Made by a program: the position numbers and the translations under genes. The notes under the pieces are model-generated. The model saw nothing but the letters and a program-made list of their open reading frames with translations, did no database searches and was not told where the DNA came from. From assembly GCA_037200845.1 (NCBI GenBank), contig JBBCGQ010000001.1:2616237-2680236 (forward strand): a stretch of 64,000 nt of DNA. Direction: 5' to 3'. The DNA comes from Bauldia sp. GTDB lineage: Bacteria > Pseudomonadota > Alphaproteobacteria > Rhizobiales > Kaistiaceae. Of this stretch, positions 51,907 to 61,792 are shown one piece after another. Numbering within the stretch: position 1 is the stretch's first letter; each line of letters opens with the position of its first letter.

Positions 51907-52848
51907 CTAGTGCGCGACGCCTTCCCACACCCGCTTCTTGGTCAGGTACATCAGTCCGGCGAACACCAGCAGGAAGATGAACACCATGAAGCCGATGCGC
52001 TTGCGCTCGACCAGGTGCGGCTCCGCCGTCCACATCAGGAACGCGGCGACGTCGTGCGCGTACTGGTCGACCGTCTGCGGGCTGCCGTCGGTGTAGGTCA
52101 CCACGCCGTCAGACAGGGGCGGCGGCATCTTCAGCGACGCGGCGGCGAGGAAGTACGGGTTGTAGTGGGTGCCGTCGGGGATCGTCACGCCCGGGGGCGG
52201 ATCCTGGAAGCCGGTGAGCAGCGCGTGGATGTAGTCCGGCCCACCCTCCTGGTACTGCGTGAAGAAATCGATGATCGCCCAGAAGACGCCGCGCGGCGCG
52301 CCGCGTGCCTTGGCCATCAGCGACAGATCGGGCGGCGCGGCGCCGCCGTTGGCGGCAGCAGCGGCCTGCGTGTTCGGGAACGGCGCCGGGAAATGATCCG
52401 ACGGCTTGCCGGCCCGCTCGAACATGTCGCCGGCCTCGTTCGGCCCGTCCTGGACCTGGAACGATGCGGCGAGCGACTTGACCTCGTCGTCGGTGAAGTG
52501 CGGCCCGCCCTCGTCGCCGAGGTTACGGAAGTAGAGGTACTTCATCGAGTGACAGGCGGAGCAGACTTCCTTGTAGACCTGGTAGCCGCGCTGGAGCTGC
52601 GCCGTGTCGTACCTGCCGAACGGACCGGCGAACGACCAGCTCTGCAACTCGGGCAGCTTGATCGGGAAATGCGCCTCGCCGGCTTCGGCGGGCTCGGCCG
52701 CCGGTTCCGCGGCGGCGGGCGCCGCCGGGACAGCAGCCGCGGGCGCCTCGGCAGCGGGAGCGGCGGCAGGCGCCGCGGCATCCTGCGCAAAGGCCGGCAG
52801 CGTGATCGCGGCGAGCGCTGCGGAGAAGACGGCGGCGGCGAGTTTCAT
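51907..52848 (-). CDS. petC: Cytochrome c1 of the bc1 complex
   Basis: 313 residues. Signal peptide 1-22 (AVFSAALAAITLPAFAQD), an Ala/Pro/Glu-rich linker at about 23-60, haem-binding CSACHS near residue 95, the axial Met region toward the C-terminus (AAASLKMPPPLSDGVVTY), and one C-terminal membrane anchor (IGFMVFIFLLVFAGLMYL). It passes electrons from the Rieske protein to periplasmic cytochrome c. Last gene of petABC, four bases after petB. Confidence 0.95.
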   Translation of the reverse strand: MKLAAAVFSAALAAITLPAFAQDAAAPAAAPAAEAPAAAVPAAPAAAEPAAEPAEAGEAHFPIKLPELQSWSFAGPFGRYDTAQLQRGYQVYKEVCSACHSMKYLYFRNLGDEGGPHFTDDEVKSLAASFQVQDGPNEAGDMFERAGKPSDHFPAPFPNTQAAAAANGGAAPPDLSLMAKARGAPRGVFWAIIDFFTQYQEGGPDYIHALLTGFQDPPPGVTIPDGTHYNPYFLAAASLKMPPPLSDGVVTYTDGSPQTVDQYAHDVAAFLMWTAEPHLVERKRIGFMVFIFLLVFAGLMYLTKKRVWEGVAH

Positions 52849-52852
52849 GGGA

Positions 52853-54097
52853 TCAGACCTTCGCCGCGGCGGCAGCATTCTTCGCCAGCACCGCCTCGGT
52901 GATGCTGGTCGGCAGCGCCTTCGGCCGCTCGAGCAGTCCCACCACCGGCATGATGACCAGGAAGAACGCGAAGTAGTAGACCGTGAGGATGCGCGCCGCG
53001 ATGACGAAGCCGCCCTCCGGAGGCTGCGAGCCGAGGTAGCCGAGGCCGATCGCGCAGATGACGAAGATCCAGAAGAACTGGCGGTAGATCGGGCGGAAGG
53101 TCGCCGAGCGCACGCGCGATGTGTCGAGCCAGGGCAGGAAGGCAAGCACCGCGATCGCCGAGAACATGGCGACGACGCCGAACAGCTTGTCCGGAATGGC
53201 GCGCAGGATTGCGTAGAACGGCAGCAGGTACCATTCCGGCACGATGTGCGCCGGCGTCTGCAGCGGGTTGGCCGGAATGTAGTTGTCGGGCTCGCCGGTG
53301 TAGTTCGGCACGTAGAACACCAGCCAGGCGAACAGCAGCAGGAAGACGCTGAGGCCGAAGAAATCCTTGATCGTGTAGTACGGGTGGAACGGCACCGTGT
53401 CCTGGCCGCTCTTCACATCGACGCCGGTCGGATTGCCGTTGCCGGGAATGTGCAGCGCCCAGATGTGCAGCACGACCACGCCGGCGATCATGAACGGCAA
53501 GAGGTAGTGCAGCGCGTAGAAGCGGTTGAGCGTCGGGTTGTCGATCGCGAACCCGCCGATGAGCAGCGTGTGGATCGCGTCGCCGACCAGCGGTATCGCC
53601 GAGAACAGGTTGGTGATGACCGTCGCACCCCAGAACGACATCTGCCCCCACGGCAGCACGTAGCCGAAGAAGGCCGTGCCGATCATGAGCAGGAAGATGA
53701 TGACGCCTAGGATCCAGAGAATCTCGCGCGGCTCCTTGTACGAGCCGTAGTAGAGCCCGCGCAGCATGTGGATGTAGACCGAGAAGAAGAACAGCGACGC
53801 GCCGTTGGCGTGCAGATAGCGGATCAGCCAGCCGTAGTTCACGTCGCGCATGATGTGCTCGACCGAATCCATCGCCAGGTTGGCGTTCGGCGTGTAGTTC
53901 ATGGCGAGCACGACACCGGTGACGATCTGCGCCACCAGCATGAAGACGAGGATGGCGCCGAAGTTCCACCAGTAGTTCAGGTTCTTCGGCGTCGGATAGG
54001 CGACGAACGACGGATATATGAAGCCGACGATCGGCAGCCGCGCCTCGAACCATTTGGCGAAGCCGCTTTTCGGGGTGTAGGTCGAATGTCCGTCCAT
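52853..54097 (-). CDS. petB: Cytochrome b of the bc1 complex
   Basis: 414 residues, eight membrane helices. Haem ligands lie in [22 protein letters not shown] and [23 protein letters not shown]. The Qo-site PEWY motif is in [20 protein letters not shown]. It oxidises ubiquinol at Qo and reduces quinone at Qi. Start at 54097 ([22 protein letters not shown]) is typical. The petA stop lies 20 bp upstream. Confidence 0.96.
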   Translation of the reverse strand: MDGHSTYTPKSGFAKWFEARLPIVGFIYPSFVAYPTPKNLNYWWNFGAILVFMLVAQIVTGVVLAMNYTPNANLAMDSVEHIMRDVNYGWLIRYLHANGASLFFFSVYIHMLRGLYYGSYKEPREILWILGVIIFLLMIGTAFFGYVLPWGQMSFWGATVITNLFSAIPLVGDAIHTLLIGGFAIDNPTLNRFYALHYLLPFMIAGVVVLHIWALHIPGNGNPTGVDVKSGQDTVPFHPYYTIKDFFGLSVFLLLFAWLVFYVPNYTGEPDNYIPANPLQTPAHIVPEWYLLPFYAILRAIPDKLFGVVAMFSAIAVLAFLPWLDTSRVRSATFRPIYRQFFWIFVICAIGLGYLGSQPPEGGFVIAARILTVYYFAFFLVIMPVVGLLERPKALPTSITEAVLAKNAAAAAKV

Positions 54098-54117
54098 GGT
54101 CTGTCGCCCGCCCCGCC

Positions 54118-54705
54118 TCAGCCGATCAGGATCGTGGTGTCGGTAGTGAAGGAATACTTCGGCACCTCGAGATTTTGCGGCGCCGGCCCCTGCCGGATGC
54201 GCCCGGCGGTGTCGTACTGCGAGCCGTGGCACGGGCAGAACCAGCCGCCGTAGAGGCCCTGCTGCCCGAGCGGCACACAGCCCAGGTGCGTGCATACGCC
54301 CAGCATGATCAGCCAGTTTTCCTTGCCCGAGGCAGAACGGTTGTCGTCGGTCGCCATGGCGTTCGCCGGCAGATTGTCGTTGCGCGCCACCGGATCCTTG
54401 AGGTCGGACAGCGCCACCGCCTTGGCATCGGAAATTTCCTTGGCCGTGCGGTTGCGGATGAACACCGGCTTGCCGCGCCATTTTACGGTGATCGACTCGC
54501 CCTCGCCGACGGCGGCGATATCGACTTCGATGGTCGCCAGCGCCAGCGCCGCCTGATCGGGATTCATCTGGTCGACCAGCGGCCAGGCGACGAGCGCAGC
54601 GCCCACGACACCAACGGCGCCGGTGGCGATATAGAGAAAGTCGCGGCGGGAGGGTTCCGGCTTGTCCCCGTGCGGGGCGGTGCCGATGATGGTTTCAGTC
54701 GCCAA
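54118..54705 (-). CDS. petA: Ubiquinol-cytochrome c reductase Rieske iron-sulfur subunit
   Basis: 195 residues from a TTG start; AGGAG six bases upstream decides it. Tat motif [19 protein letters not shown] at about residues 18-37 serves as signal anchor. The 2Fe-2S ligands are in [10 protein letters not shown] and CPCHGSQYD. It carries electrons from ubiquinol to cytochrome c1. Head of the petABC operon, with a hairpin in its leader at 54745-54774. Confidence 0.96.
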   Translation of the reverse strand: MATETIIGTAPHGDKPEPSRRDFLYIATGAVGVVGAALVAWPLVDQMNPDQAALALATIEVDIAAVGEGESITVKWRGKPVFIRNRTAKEISDAKAVALSDLKDPVARNDNLPANAMATDDNRSASGKENWLIMLGVCTHLGCVPLGQQGLYGGWFCPCHGSQYDTAGRIRQGPAPQNLEVPKYSFTTDTTILIG

Positions 54706-54744
54706 GACAGCTCCTAAGCCCCGAATCCAGCGCCAGAAAGGCCC

Positions 54745-54774
54745 GCCGGGTCGCGGATTGTTTAGCGACCCGGC
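54745..54774 (-). promoter_or_regulatory. Hairpin in the petA leader
   Basis: Perfect 10-bp stem GCCGGGTCGC / GCGACCCGGC with a ten-base loop, about 40 bp upstream of the petA start. It has no T-run on the minus strand. It could be an operator dyad, an mRNA leader structure, or a small remnant of the nearby repeats. Confidence 0.4.
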
Positions 54775-54881
54775 TTAGGACTTGTCCAGAGTAGCCGGGC
54801 CGAATGCGCACATTGTCGCGGTTTTGGGGGGATTGGGCCAGCCCGCTGACCCGCTCGCGGCGAAGCGCCGCTCCCTCTGCC

Positions 54882-54998
54882 CGCTCGTCCCCGCGAAAAC
54901 GGGGACCCAGGTGTTCCGCTTGAGAGTCGCGGGGATATGCAACAGCCGCCGTCCCTATCCTCCTAGGCCCCGCTTTCGCAGGGAGGAGCGGAGGGAGA
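54882..54998. repeat. Family C paired hairpin, copy between petA and ABC exporter 1
   Basis: CGTCCCCGCGAAAACGGGGA-CCCAGG on the left and CCTAGGCCCCGCTTTCGCAG-GGAGGAGCGGAGGGA on the right. With the petA leader this accounts for the nearly 300-base gap. It stops four bases before the exporter stop codon. Confidence 0.65.
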
Positions 54999-55002
54999 TG
55001 CC

Positions 55003-56901
55003 CTACTCCGCCGCCGCGGTCTCCACATACGGCGCCGGCCCCGCCTCGGCCCGCTCCGGCGCCGGATCAAGGAAGCCGCCCGACTGCCGGCTCCACAGCG
55101 AAGCGTAGAGGCCGCCCTGGCGGACGAGGTCGGCGTGCTTGCCCATTTCCACGATCTGGCCGTGGTCGAGCACGACCAGCCGGTCCATCGCCGCGATGGT
55201 CGACAGCCGGTGGGCAATGGCGATGACGGTCTTGCCGACCATCAGGCGGTAGAAGCTTTCCTGGATCGCCGCCTCGACTTCCGAATCGAGCGCCGAGGTC
55301 GCCTCGTCGAGCACCAGGATCGGCGCGTCCTTGAGAAGCACGCGCGCGATGGCGACGCGCTGGCGCTGGCCGCCGGAAAGTTTCGCGCCGCGCTCGCCGA
55401 CGTGCGCGTCGAAGCCGATGCGGCCGTAGTGGTCGGACAGGCCCGGCACGAAGCCGTCGGCATGCGCCTGCCGCGCCGCCTCGATCATCGCATCGTCGCC
55501 CGCTTCCGGCTTGCCGTAGAGGATGTTGTCGCGGATCGAGCGGTGCAGCAGCGAGGTGTCCTGCGTGATCAGGCCGATCTGGGCGCGCAGCGAATCCTGC
55601 GACACCTGCGCGATGTCCTGCCCGTCGATGACGATGCGCCCGCCCTCGAGGTCGTAGAAGCGCAGCAGCAGGTTGGCGATAGTCGACTTGCCGGCGCCCG
55701 AGCGGCCGACCAGCCCGACCTTCTCGCCGGGCTTTATGGTCAGCGACAGGTTCTCGATGATGCCGCTCTTGCGGCCGTAGTGGAACGTGACGTTCTCGAA
55801 GCGGATTTCGCCCTTGGTCACCTTCATCTCGCCGGCGCGCGGCTTGTCGACGAGCTCTTGCGGGCGGGCGATCGTCTCCATGCCTTCCTGCACGGCGCCG
55901 ACGTTGTCGAAGATGCCGATCGAGGTCCACATGATCCAGCCCGACATCGTCGCGATGCGGAAGGCGAGCCCCGCCGCGATGGTCAGCGCGCCGAGCGTCA
56001 TGGCGCCATGCGCCCACAGCACGACGCCGAGCGCCGCGGTGCCGCCGATCAGCAGCCCGTTCATGATGACCACCGACGTCGACATCGCGGTGATCATGCG
56101 CGTCGAGCGCTGGAACTTCTTCTGGTGGTCGCTGACGGCATCCAGTGCGTAGTCGTCCTCGCGCGAGGTGTGCGCGAACAGCTTCACGGTCTGGATGTTG
56201 GTGTAGCTATCGACGATGCGCCCGGTGAGCATCGAGCGCGCTTCCGACACGATCACCGAGCGTTCGCGGATACGCGGCACGAAATAGTAGAGCACGAAGA
56301 CGAAGCAGACGATCCAGATCGCCAGCGGCACCGTCAGCCACAACTGGATCTGCCCGAACAGCACCAGCGAGCTGATCGAGTAGATCGTGACGAACCACAG
56401 CGCGTCGCACACCTGCACGACGGATTCGCGCAAGGCCGGCCCGGTCTGGATGATCTTGGAAGCGATGCGGCCGGCAAAATCGTTGGTGAAGAAACCGACG
56501 GTCTGCCGCAGCACATAGCGGTGCGTCTGCCAGCGCACGAGATTGGTGAACGACGGCGCCAGCGACTGCTGCACGAGCAGGTCGTGCAGGATGTTGAACA
56601 CCGGCCGCGCCAGCACCACGACGAACGCCATCCACGCGAACGTCCAGCCATAGTCGCGCAGCATGTTCTGCGGCGTCGTGTGGCTGAGCATGTCGACCAG
56701 GTCGCCGGCGTAGCGGAAGATCGACACCTCGATCAGCGACACGAACAGCCCGACGAACATGAGCGCGACCAGCACCGGCCACACCTGCTTGGTGTAGTGC
56801 CAGTAGAAGGCATAGAGCGCCGGCGGTGGCATGCTCGGGTCATGCCGCCGGAAGGGGTCGATGAGGCTTTCGAAGAAACCGGTGATCGATCGAAAAATCA
56901 T
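55003..56901 (-). CDS. ABC exporter (half-transporter) 1
   Basis: 632 residues. Six-helix membrane domain at about 35-330 fused to an ATPase: Walker A GLVGRSGAGKSTIANLLLRFYD, signature LSGGQRQRVAIARVLL, Walker B ILVLDEATSALDS, H-loop AIAHRLSTIAAMD. MsbA-like exporter class, which works as a dimer to flip lipids or drugs. Its gene follows exporter 2 by 76 bp on the same strand. All three exporters here share long identical stretches in the ATPase, indicating duplication. The substrate cannot be read from sequence. Confidence 0.9.
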   Translation of the reverse strand: MIFRSITGFFESLIDPFRRHDPSMPPPALYAFYWHYTKQVWPVLVALMFVGLFVSLIEVSIFRYAGDLVDMLSHTTPQNMLRDYGWTFAWMAFVVVLARPVFNILHDLLVQQSLAPSFTNLVRWQTHRYVLRQTVGFFTNDFAGRIASKIIQTGPALRESVVQVCDALWFVTIYSISSLVLFGQIQLWLTVPLAIWIVCFVFVLYYFVPRIRERSVIVSEARSMLTGRIVDSYTNIQTVKLFAHTSREDDYALDAVSDHQKKFQRSTRMITAMSTSVVIMNGLLIGGTAALGVVLWAHGAMTLGALTIAAGLAFRIATMSGWIMWTSIGIFDNVGAVQEGMETIARPQELVDKPRAGEMKVTKGEIRFENVTFHYGRKSGIIENLSLTIKPGEKVGLVGRSGAGKSTIANLLLRFYDLEGGRIVIDGQDIAQVSQDSLRAQIGLITQDTSLLHRSIRDNILYGKPEAGDDAMIEAARQAHADGFVPGLSDHYGRIGFDAHVGERGAKLSGGQRQRVAIARVLLKDAPILVLDEATSALDSEVEAAIQESFYRLMVGKTVIAIAHRLSTIAAMDRLVVLDHGQIVEMGKHADLVRQGGLYASLWSRQSGGFLDPAPERAEAGPAPYVETAAAE

Positions 56902-56977
56902 GGGAAATCAGCCGTCGTCCGAAGGTCGCGATAGAGACCCAACCGGGCGGCTTTGCAACCGCCCGGCGGGAAATGCG

Positions 56978-58828
56978 TTATTCCGCCGCCTGCCCGATCG
57001 CTTCCGGATCGAGGAAACCGCCCGACTGGCGGCTCCATAACGAGGCGTAGAGGCCGTTGTTGCGCAGCAGTTCGTCGTGCCGGCCGACTTCGACCACGCG
57101 GCCCTTATCGAGCACGACGAGGCGATCCATGGCGGCGATGGTCGACAGGCGGTGCGCGATCGCGATGACGGTCTTGCCGGCCATCAGGCCGTAAAGCGTC
57201 TCCTGGATCGCCGCCTCGATTTCCGAATCGAGCGCCGAGGTCGCTTCGTCGAGGATGAGGATCGGCGCATTCTTCAGGAAGATGCGCGCGATCGCGACCC
57301 GCTGGCGCTGGCCGCCGCTGAGCTTGATGCCGCGCTCGCCGACGTGGGCGTCGTAGCCGGTGCGTCCCTTCGGGTCGATCAGCGTCTGGATGAACTCGTC
57401 GGCGTGGGCGAGCTTCGCCGCCTCGACGATCTCGGCCTCGGTCGCATCCGGCCGGCCGTAGGCGATGTTCTCGCGCACCGAGCGATGCAGCAGCGAGGTG
57501 TCCTGTGTCACCATGCCGATCTGCCGGCGGAGCGACTCCTGCGTCACCGACGCGATGTCCTGCCCGTCGATGCGGATATGGCCACCCTCGAGGTCGTAGA
57601 AACGCAAGAGCAGGTTGACCAGCGTCGACTTGCCGGCGCCCGAACGGCCGACCAGGCCGATCTTCTCGCCGGGGTGAATGGTCAGCGAGAAATCCTCGAT
57701 CACCTTCGTCGCGCGGCCGTAGTGGAAGCGGGCGTGGTCGAATTCGACGACGCCCTGCGACACGACGAGTTCCTTTGCCCCGGCCTTGTCGAGGATGGAG
57801 ACCGGCTTGGTCAGCATGCCCATGCCGTCCTCGACCGTGCCGATCGACTCGAACAGGCCGGCGACCTCCCACAGGATCCACTGCGACATGGACCGCAGCC
57901 GCATCACGAGGCTGATCGCGATGGTGATGCCGCCGACGGTGACGAACGACCGCGTCCACCCGTATATCGACAGGCCGGCGACGGCCGCGACCAGCGCCGA
58001 GTTCATCACCGTCAGGTAGAGCGACAGGCTGGTGAACATGCGGCCCTGCCGCTGCACGGTGACCAGGAACTCGTTCATCGCGTCGCGGGCGTAGCCCTGC
58101 TCGCGGTCGGTATGGGCGAACAGCTTCACCGTCTGGATGTTGGTGTAGCTATCGACGACGCGACCGGTCATCTGCGCCCGCGCATCGGCCTGCTGCTCGC
58201 CGACCTTGCCGAGTCGCGGCACGAACCACGCGATCAGCCCGATGTAGGCGGCGAGCCACACGACCAGGATCGCGACCATCCACAGATCGCTCTGCCCGAG
58301 AAGGAACACCGTGCCGATGAAGTAGGTGATGATGTAGACACCGACGTCGACGACCTTGGTGACGGTGTCGCGCACGGCCAGCGCCGTCTGCATCACCTTC
58401 TGCGAAACGCGGCCGGCGAATTCGTCGTTGAAGAACGACAGCGACTGCCCGAGCATCTGGCGATGCGCGCGCCAGCGCACCAGCATCGGATAGACGCCGA
58501 ACGTCGTCTGGAACTGGAACAGCGAGGCAAACAGCGTCAGCGCCGGCACGGCGATGAGCACGACCAGCCCCCAGAACCAGAGCTGGCCGCCGTACTGCGC
58601 GACGAACCCGGCGCGGTCCGCCTTGCCCATCCAGTCGATCAGGTCGCCGGAAAACTGGATGAAGCCGATCTCGACCACCGACAGAATCGCCGTCAGCAGC
58701 GCCATCAGCGCCAGGTAGGGCAGCGCCGGGCGCGAATAGTAATAGAGGAACGCCAGCAGCTTGCCCGGCGGACGCGTACCGTCCTCCGGCGGATAGGGCG
58801 AGATCAGGGTTTCGAAGAAACGAAACAA
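56978..58828 (-). CDS. ABC exporter (half-transporter) 2
   Basis: 616 residues, the same domain plan as exporter 1: N-terminus MFRFFETLISPYPPEDGTRP, membrane domain to about 330, Walker A GLVGRSGAGKSTLVNLLLRFYD, signature LSGGQRQRVAIARIFL, Walker B ILILDEATSALDS. Exporters 1 and 2 are adjacent and may form a heterodimer, as many paired ABC half-transporters do. That is inference. First gene of the pair. Confidence 0.9.
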   Translation of the reverse strand: MFRFFETLISPYPPEDGTRPPGKLLAFLYYYSRPALPYLALMALLTAILSVVEIGFIQFSGDLIDWMGKADRAGFVAQYGGQLWFWGLVVLIAVPALTLFASLFQFQTTFGVYPMLVRWRAHRQMLGQSLSFFNDEFAGRVSQKVMQTALAVRDTVTKVVDVGVYIITYFIGTVFLLGQSDLWMVAILVVWLAAYIGLIAWFVPRLGKVGEQQADARAQMTGRVVDSYTNIQTVKLFAHTDREQGYARDAMNEFLVTVQRQGRMFTSLSLYLTVMNSALVAAVAGLSIYGWTRSFVTVGGITIAISLVMRLRSMSQWILWEVAGLFESIGTVEDGMGMLTKPVSILDKAGAKELVVSQGVVEFDHARFHYGRATKVIEDFSLTIHPGEKIGLVGRSGAGKSTLVNLLLRFYDLEGGHIRIDGQDIASVTQESLRRQIGMVTQDTSLLHRSVRENIAYGRPDATEAEIVEAAKLAHADEFIQTLIDPKGRTGYDAHVGERGIKLSGGQRQRVAIARIFLKNAPILILDEATSALDSEIEAAIQETLYGLMAGKTVIAIAHRLSTIAAMDRLVVLDKGRVVEVGRHDELLRNNGLYASLWSRQSGGFLDPEAIGQAAE

Positions 58829-59154
58829 GGCGAAGCTCCAGGTGGCAGGCGGCTCTGACTAACCGCCGGCGCGGCCGGATCTGGTCAGCAGAAATGCGGA
58901 CGACGAAGCGCCCCCGGCGGGGCCGGTGGCTTTAGGGTGGATAGCGGCAAGTCGTTGACGGGCGCCTGTTTAGGGCAGTTTCACCCAGGATACCAGAGCC
59001 GCCCTGCCCCAGGGCCCGGACTACCGCCGCGCGTGGCAAACGGGCCACAACCGGCCCGCCGACTCGCCCTTCGAGCCAAACAAACGGTGGAGAGCCGTAA
59101 CAGCGCGGGGTAGTACGCTAAACACCACCCACCGGTTGTAGGCGCGGTCTGTGA

Positions 59155-59298
59155 GGCTGTGGCGACAACCCCAACGTCTTCGTCGTCGGCAAACGGCTCA
59201 TAGTCGCGTCCGAGGTGCTGTTCCCGACCGCGTCGGACAAGGTCGAAGCGGCACAACGGCGAGTTGACACTGCCGGTGCGCGCTGCCTCACTCCCTGA
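59155..59298 (+). pseudogene. Possible remnant of an OmpA/MotB-like peptidoglycan-associated gene
   Basis: A short open frame reads NVFVVGKRLIVASEVLFPTA followed by SDKVEAAQ. The wording resembles the SEVLFPSGSA segment that opens the OmpA-like domain in alphaproteobacterial MotB/peptidoglycan-binding proteins. It is preceded by a stop and has no start or continuation. The rest of the 484-base gap 58829-59312 shows nothing else I can name. Confidence 0.3.
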
Positions 59299-59312
59299 AA
59301 ACGGGGGGAGCG

Positions 59313-59915
59313 ATGGCGGACGGAGACAACGGCGTAACCTGGCTCGATCGCGTCCGGCGCGGCGAGCACTTCGAGATGCCCGACCCGACCCTGATCGCGG
59401 ACCTGATCAAGACGCGAGCCCTGGTCGATCGCTTCAACGCCCTGCCCGTCAGCGAGTTCGACCAGCGCACCGAGTTGATGCGGCAGTTTTTCGGCAAGGT
59501 CGGCACCAACGTGCTCGTGATGCCCGGGCTCAACATGGACGTCGGCGTCAACATCTCGATCGGCAACGACGTCTTCATCAACGTGAACAGCACGTTCCTC
59601 GCGGCATTTCCGGTCACCATCGGCAACGGCGTCGCGATGGGTCCCTCGGTGATGATCATGGCATCGGGGCATCCGCCGCGCGCCGCCGATCGCAAACGCC
59701 GCGATCCGGTCACCGGGCAGACGAAGGAAGTCACCATCGGCGCGCCCATCGTCATCGGCGACGACGTGTGGATCGGCGCCGGCGTCATCGTGCTGCCCGG
59801 CGTCACTATCGGCGCCCGCTGCACCATCGGCGCGGGCAGCGTCGTCACCAAATCGATCCCGCCGGACATGCTCGCCTACGGCAACCCCTGCCGGCCGGTG
59901 CGCAGCCTCGCCTAG
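59313..59915 (+). CDS. Hexapeptide-repeat sugar O-acetyltransferase (maltose/galactoside type)
   Basis: 200 residues. N-terminal helical Mac domain (VTWLDRVRRGEHFEMPDPTL), then left-handed beta-helix hexapeptides: MDVGVNISIGNDVFINVNST, VTIGNGVAMGPSVMI, the catalytic His in MASGHPP, and VIGDDVWIGAGVIVLPGVTIGA. Ends GNPCRPVR, as usual in the family. It transfers acetyl from acetyl-CoA to a sugar. GGGGGGAG stands directly upstream of the ATG. It lies, on the opposite strand, between exporters 2 and 3. Confidence 0.9.
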   Translation: MADGDNGVTWLDRVRRGEHFEMPDPTLIADLIKTRALVDRFNALPVSEFDQRTELMRQFFGKVGTNVLVMPGLNMDVGVNISIGNDVFINVNSTFLAAFPVTIGNGVAMGPSVMIMASGHPPRAADRKRRDPVTGQTKEVTIGAPIVIGDDVWIGAGVIVLPGVTIGARCTIGAGSVVTKSIPPDMLAYGNPCRPVRSLA

Positions 59916-59924
59916 CGCGGAGCG

Positions 59925-61782
59925 CTACTCCGCCGCCGCGGCCGGCTGCACCTCATCGAGGCCAAGGAAGCCGCCCGACTGGCGATGCCAGAGCTGGGCG
60001 TAGAGGCCGCCGAGGCGCAGCAGCTCCTGATGCGTACCGGTCTCGACGATCTTGCCCTTGTCCATGACCACGAGGCGGTCGAGCACCGCGATGGTCGACA
60101 GGCGGTGGGCGATGGCGATGACGGTGCGATCCTTCATCAGGCCGTAGAGCTGGTCCTGGATGGTCGCCTCGACCTCGGAGTCCAGCGCCGAGGTCGCCTC
60201 GTCGAGGATCAGGATCGGCGCGTCCTTGAGCAGCAGCCGCGCGATCGCGACGCGCTGGCGCTGGCCGCCGGAAAGCTTCACGCCGCGCTCGCCGACGTGC
60301 GCGTCATAGGCCGATCGGCCGTTGAGATCGTGCAAGGACCGGATGAATTCGTCGGCTTCCGCCCGCTTCGCCGCGTCCGCGATTTCGGCGTCGCTGGCGC
60401 CCGGCTTGCCGTAGCGGATGTTGTCGCGGATCGAGCGATGCAGCAGCGAGGTGTCCTGCGTCACCACGCCGATATTGGCGCGGAGCGACTCCTGCGTGAC
60501 GTGCGCAACGTCCTGCCCGTCGATGGTGATCTTCCCGCCTTCCACGTCGTAAAAACGCAAGAGCAGATTGACCAGCGTCGACTTGCCCGCGCCGGATCGC
60601 CCGACCAGGCCGACCCGCTCGCCGGGCTTCACCGTCAGCGACAGATGATCGATGACGCCGCCCGGCCGCCCATAGTGGAAAGAGACGTCGTCGAACCTGA
60701 TCTCGCCGTGCGCCACGGCCAGCGGCTGGGCGTCAGCGGCATCGACGACGGAATACGGCCGGCTGATCGTCTGCATGCCGTTCTGCACCGTACCGACGCT
60801 CTCGAACAGCGACGTGATCGTGCGGATGATCATGCCCGACATCTGGTTGAGCCGGATGACCAGCGAGGTCGCGAGCGCGATCGAGCCGACGCTGATCGCC
60901 GACACCGACCACAGCCACAGCGCCAGCCCGCCGATGCCGAAGATCAGCAGCGAGTTCAGCACCGTCAGCGTGATCTGCAGGTTGGCGACCGTCTCGGCGA
61001 ACCTGCGGTAGGCGTCGAGATGGATGCGGAAGCCTTCGTAGGCGAAGGCATCCTCACGCTCGGCATGCGCAAACAGTTTCACCGACTGGATGTTGGAGTA
61101 GCCGTCGACGATCCGGCCCGACAGGCCGGAGTTCGCTTCCGCCACGGCCGCCGAGCGAGCCCGCACCGGCGGGATCAGGTAGACGATCACCAGCACGTAG
61201 CCGACGGTCCACAGCGCAATCGGCGCGATCAGCCACGCGTCGATGCCGACGAACAGCCACAGCGTGCCGCCGACATAGATGATAAGCGTCCAGATGCCGT
61301 CGATGAGGCCGTTGACGGTGTCGCGGAGCGAGGGCCCGGTCTGCAGCACCTTCTGCGCAATGCGCCCGGCGAAGTCGTTCTGGAAAAACGCCAGCGACTG
61401 GCGCAGCACGTAACGATAGCTCTGCCAGCGCACCGAGAAGGTAAGCGCCGCATCAGGCCGAGCTGGCCGAACGAACGCGACAGCAGCGCGTTCAGCGGCC
61501 GCAGCAGCACACGATGACCAGCGCCATGCCGAGCAGCTCGGGCCAATAGGTGGCGAAGAACGTGACCTTCGGCCCCTCGGTGGCGCGGTCTACGAGCCAG
61601 CCGAGGAACACGAAAATGCTCATCTCGGTCACCGCCGTGACCAGCGAAATCAAGAGGACGATGACGATCGTCCCGCGCACCGGCATCAGGAAATGGCGGT
61701 AGAAGGCAAGCAGCGTATCCGGCGGGCGCGTGACAGGAGTCTCGACCAGCGGCAGGATCAGGCGTTCAAACCAGCGTCTCAT
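59925..61782 (-). pseudogene. ABC exporter 3, interrupted by two frameshifts
   Basis: Three consecutive minus-strand frames together rebuild one exporter of about 620 residues like exporters 1 and 2. 61782-61510 encodes MRRWFERLILPLVETPVTRP up to ELLGMALVIV. About 61524-61455 in a second frame encodes VLLRPLNALLSRSFGQLGLM. From about 61445 a third frame continues through LTFSVRWQSYRYVLRQSLAFF to the end, with intact Walker A GLVGRSGAGKSTLVNLLLRF, signature LSGGQRQRVAIARLLL and Walker B ILILDEATSALDS. Each junction is explained by one missing base. The downstream part could still be translated from the GTG at 61433 as a truncated protein. Confidence 0.8.
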
Positions 61783-61792
61783 GCCAACCGCG

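Noticed and set aside
55003-58828. The two intact exporters as a type I secretion or heavy-metal exporter system
   Set aside because: There is no membrane-fusion or outer-membrane partner, no peptidase domain and no metal-binding motif. Only the general MsbA-like exporter class can be supported.
58981-59256. 91-codon minus-strand frame in the gap before the acetyltransferase
   Set aside because: Composition is irregular (many Arg, Cys and Gly without pattern), there is no ribosome-binding site, and a better protein-like fragment lies on the other strand of the same region.
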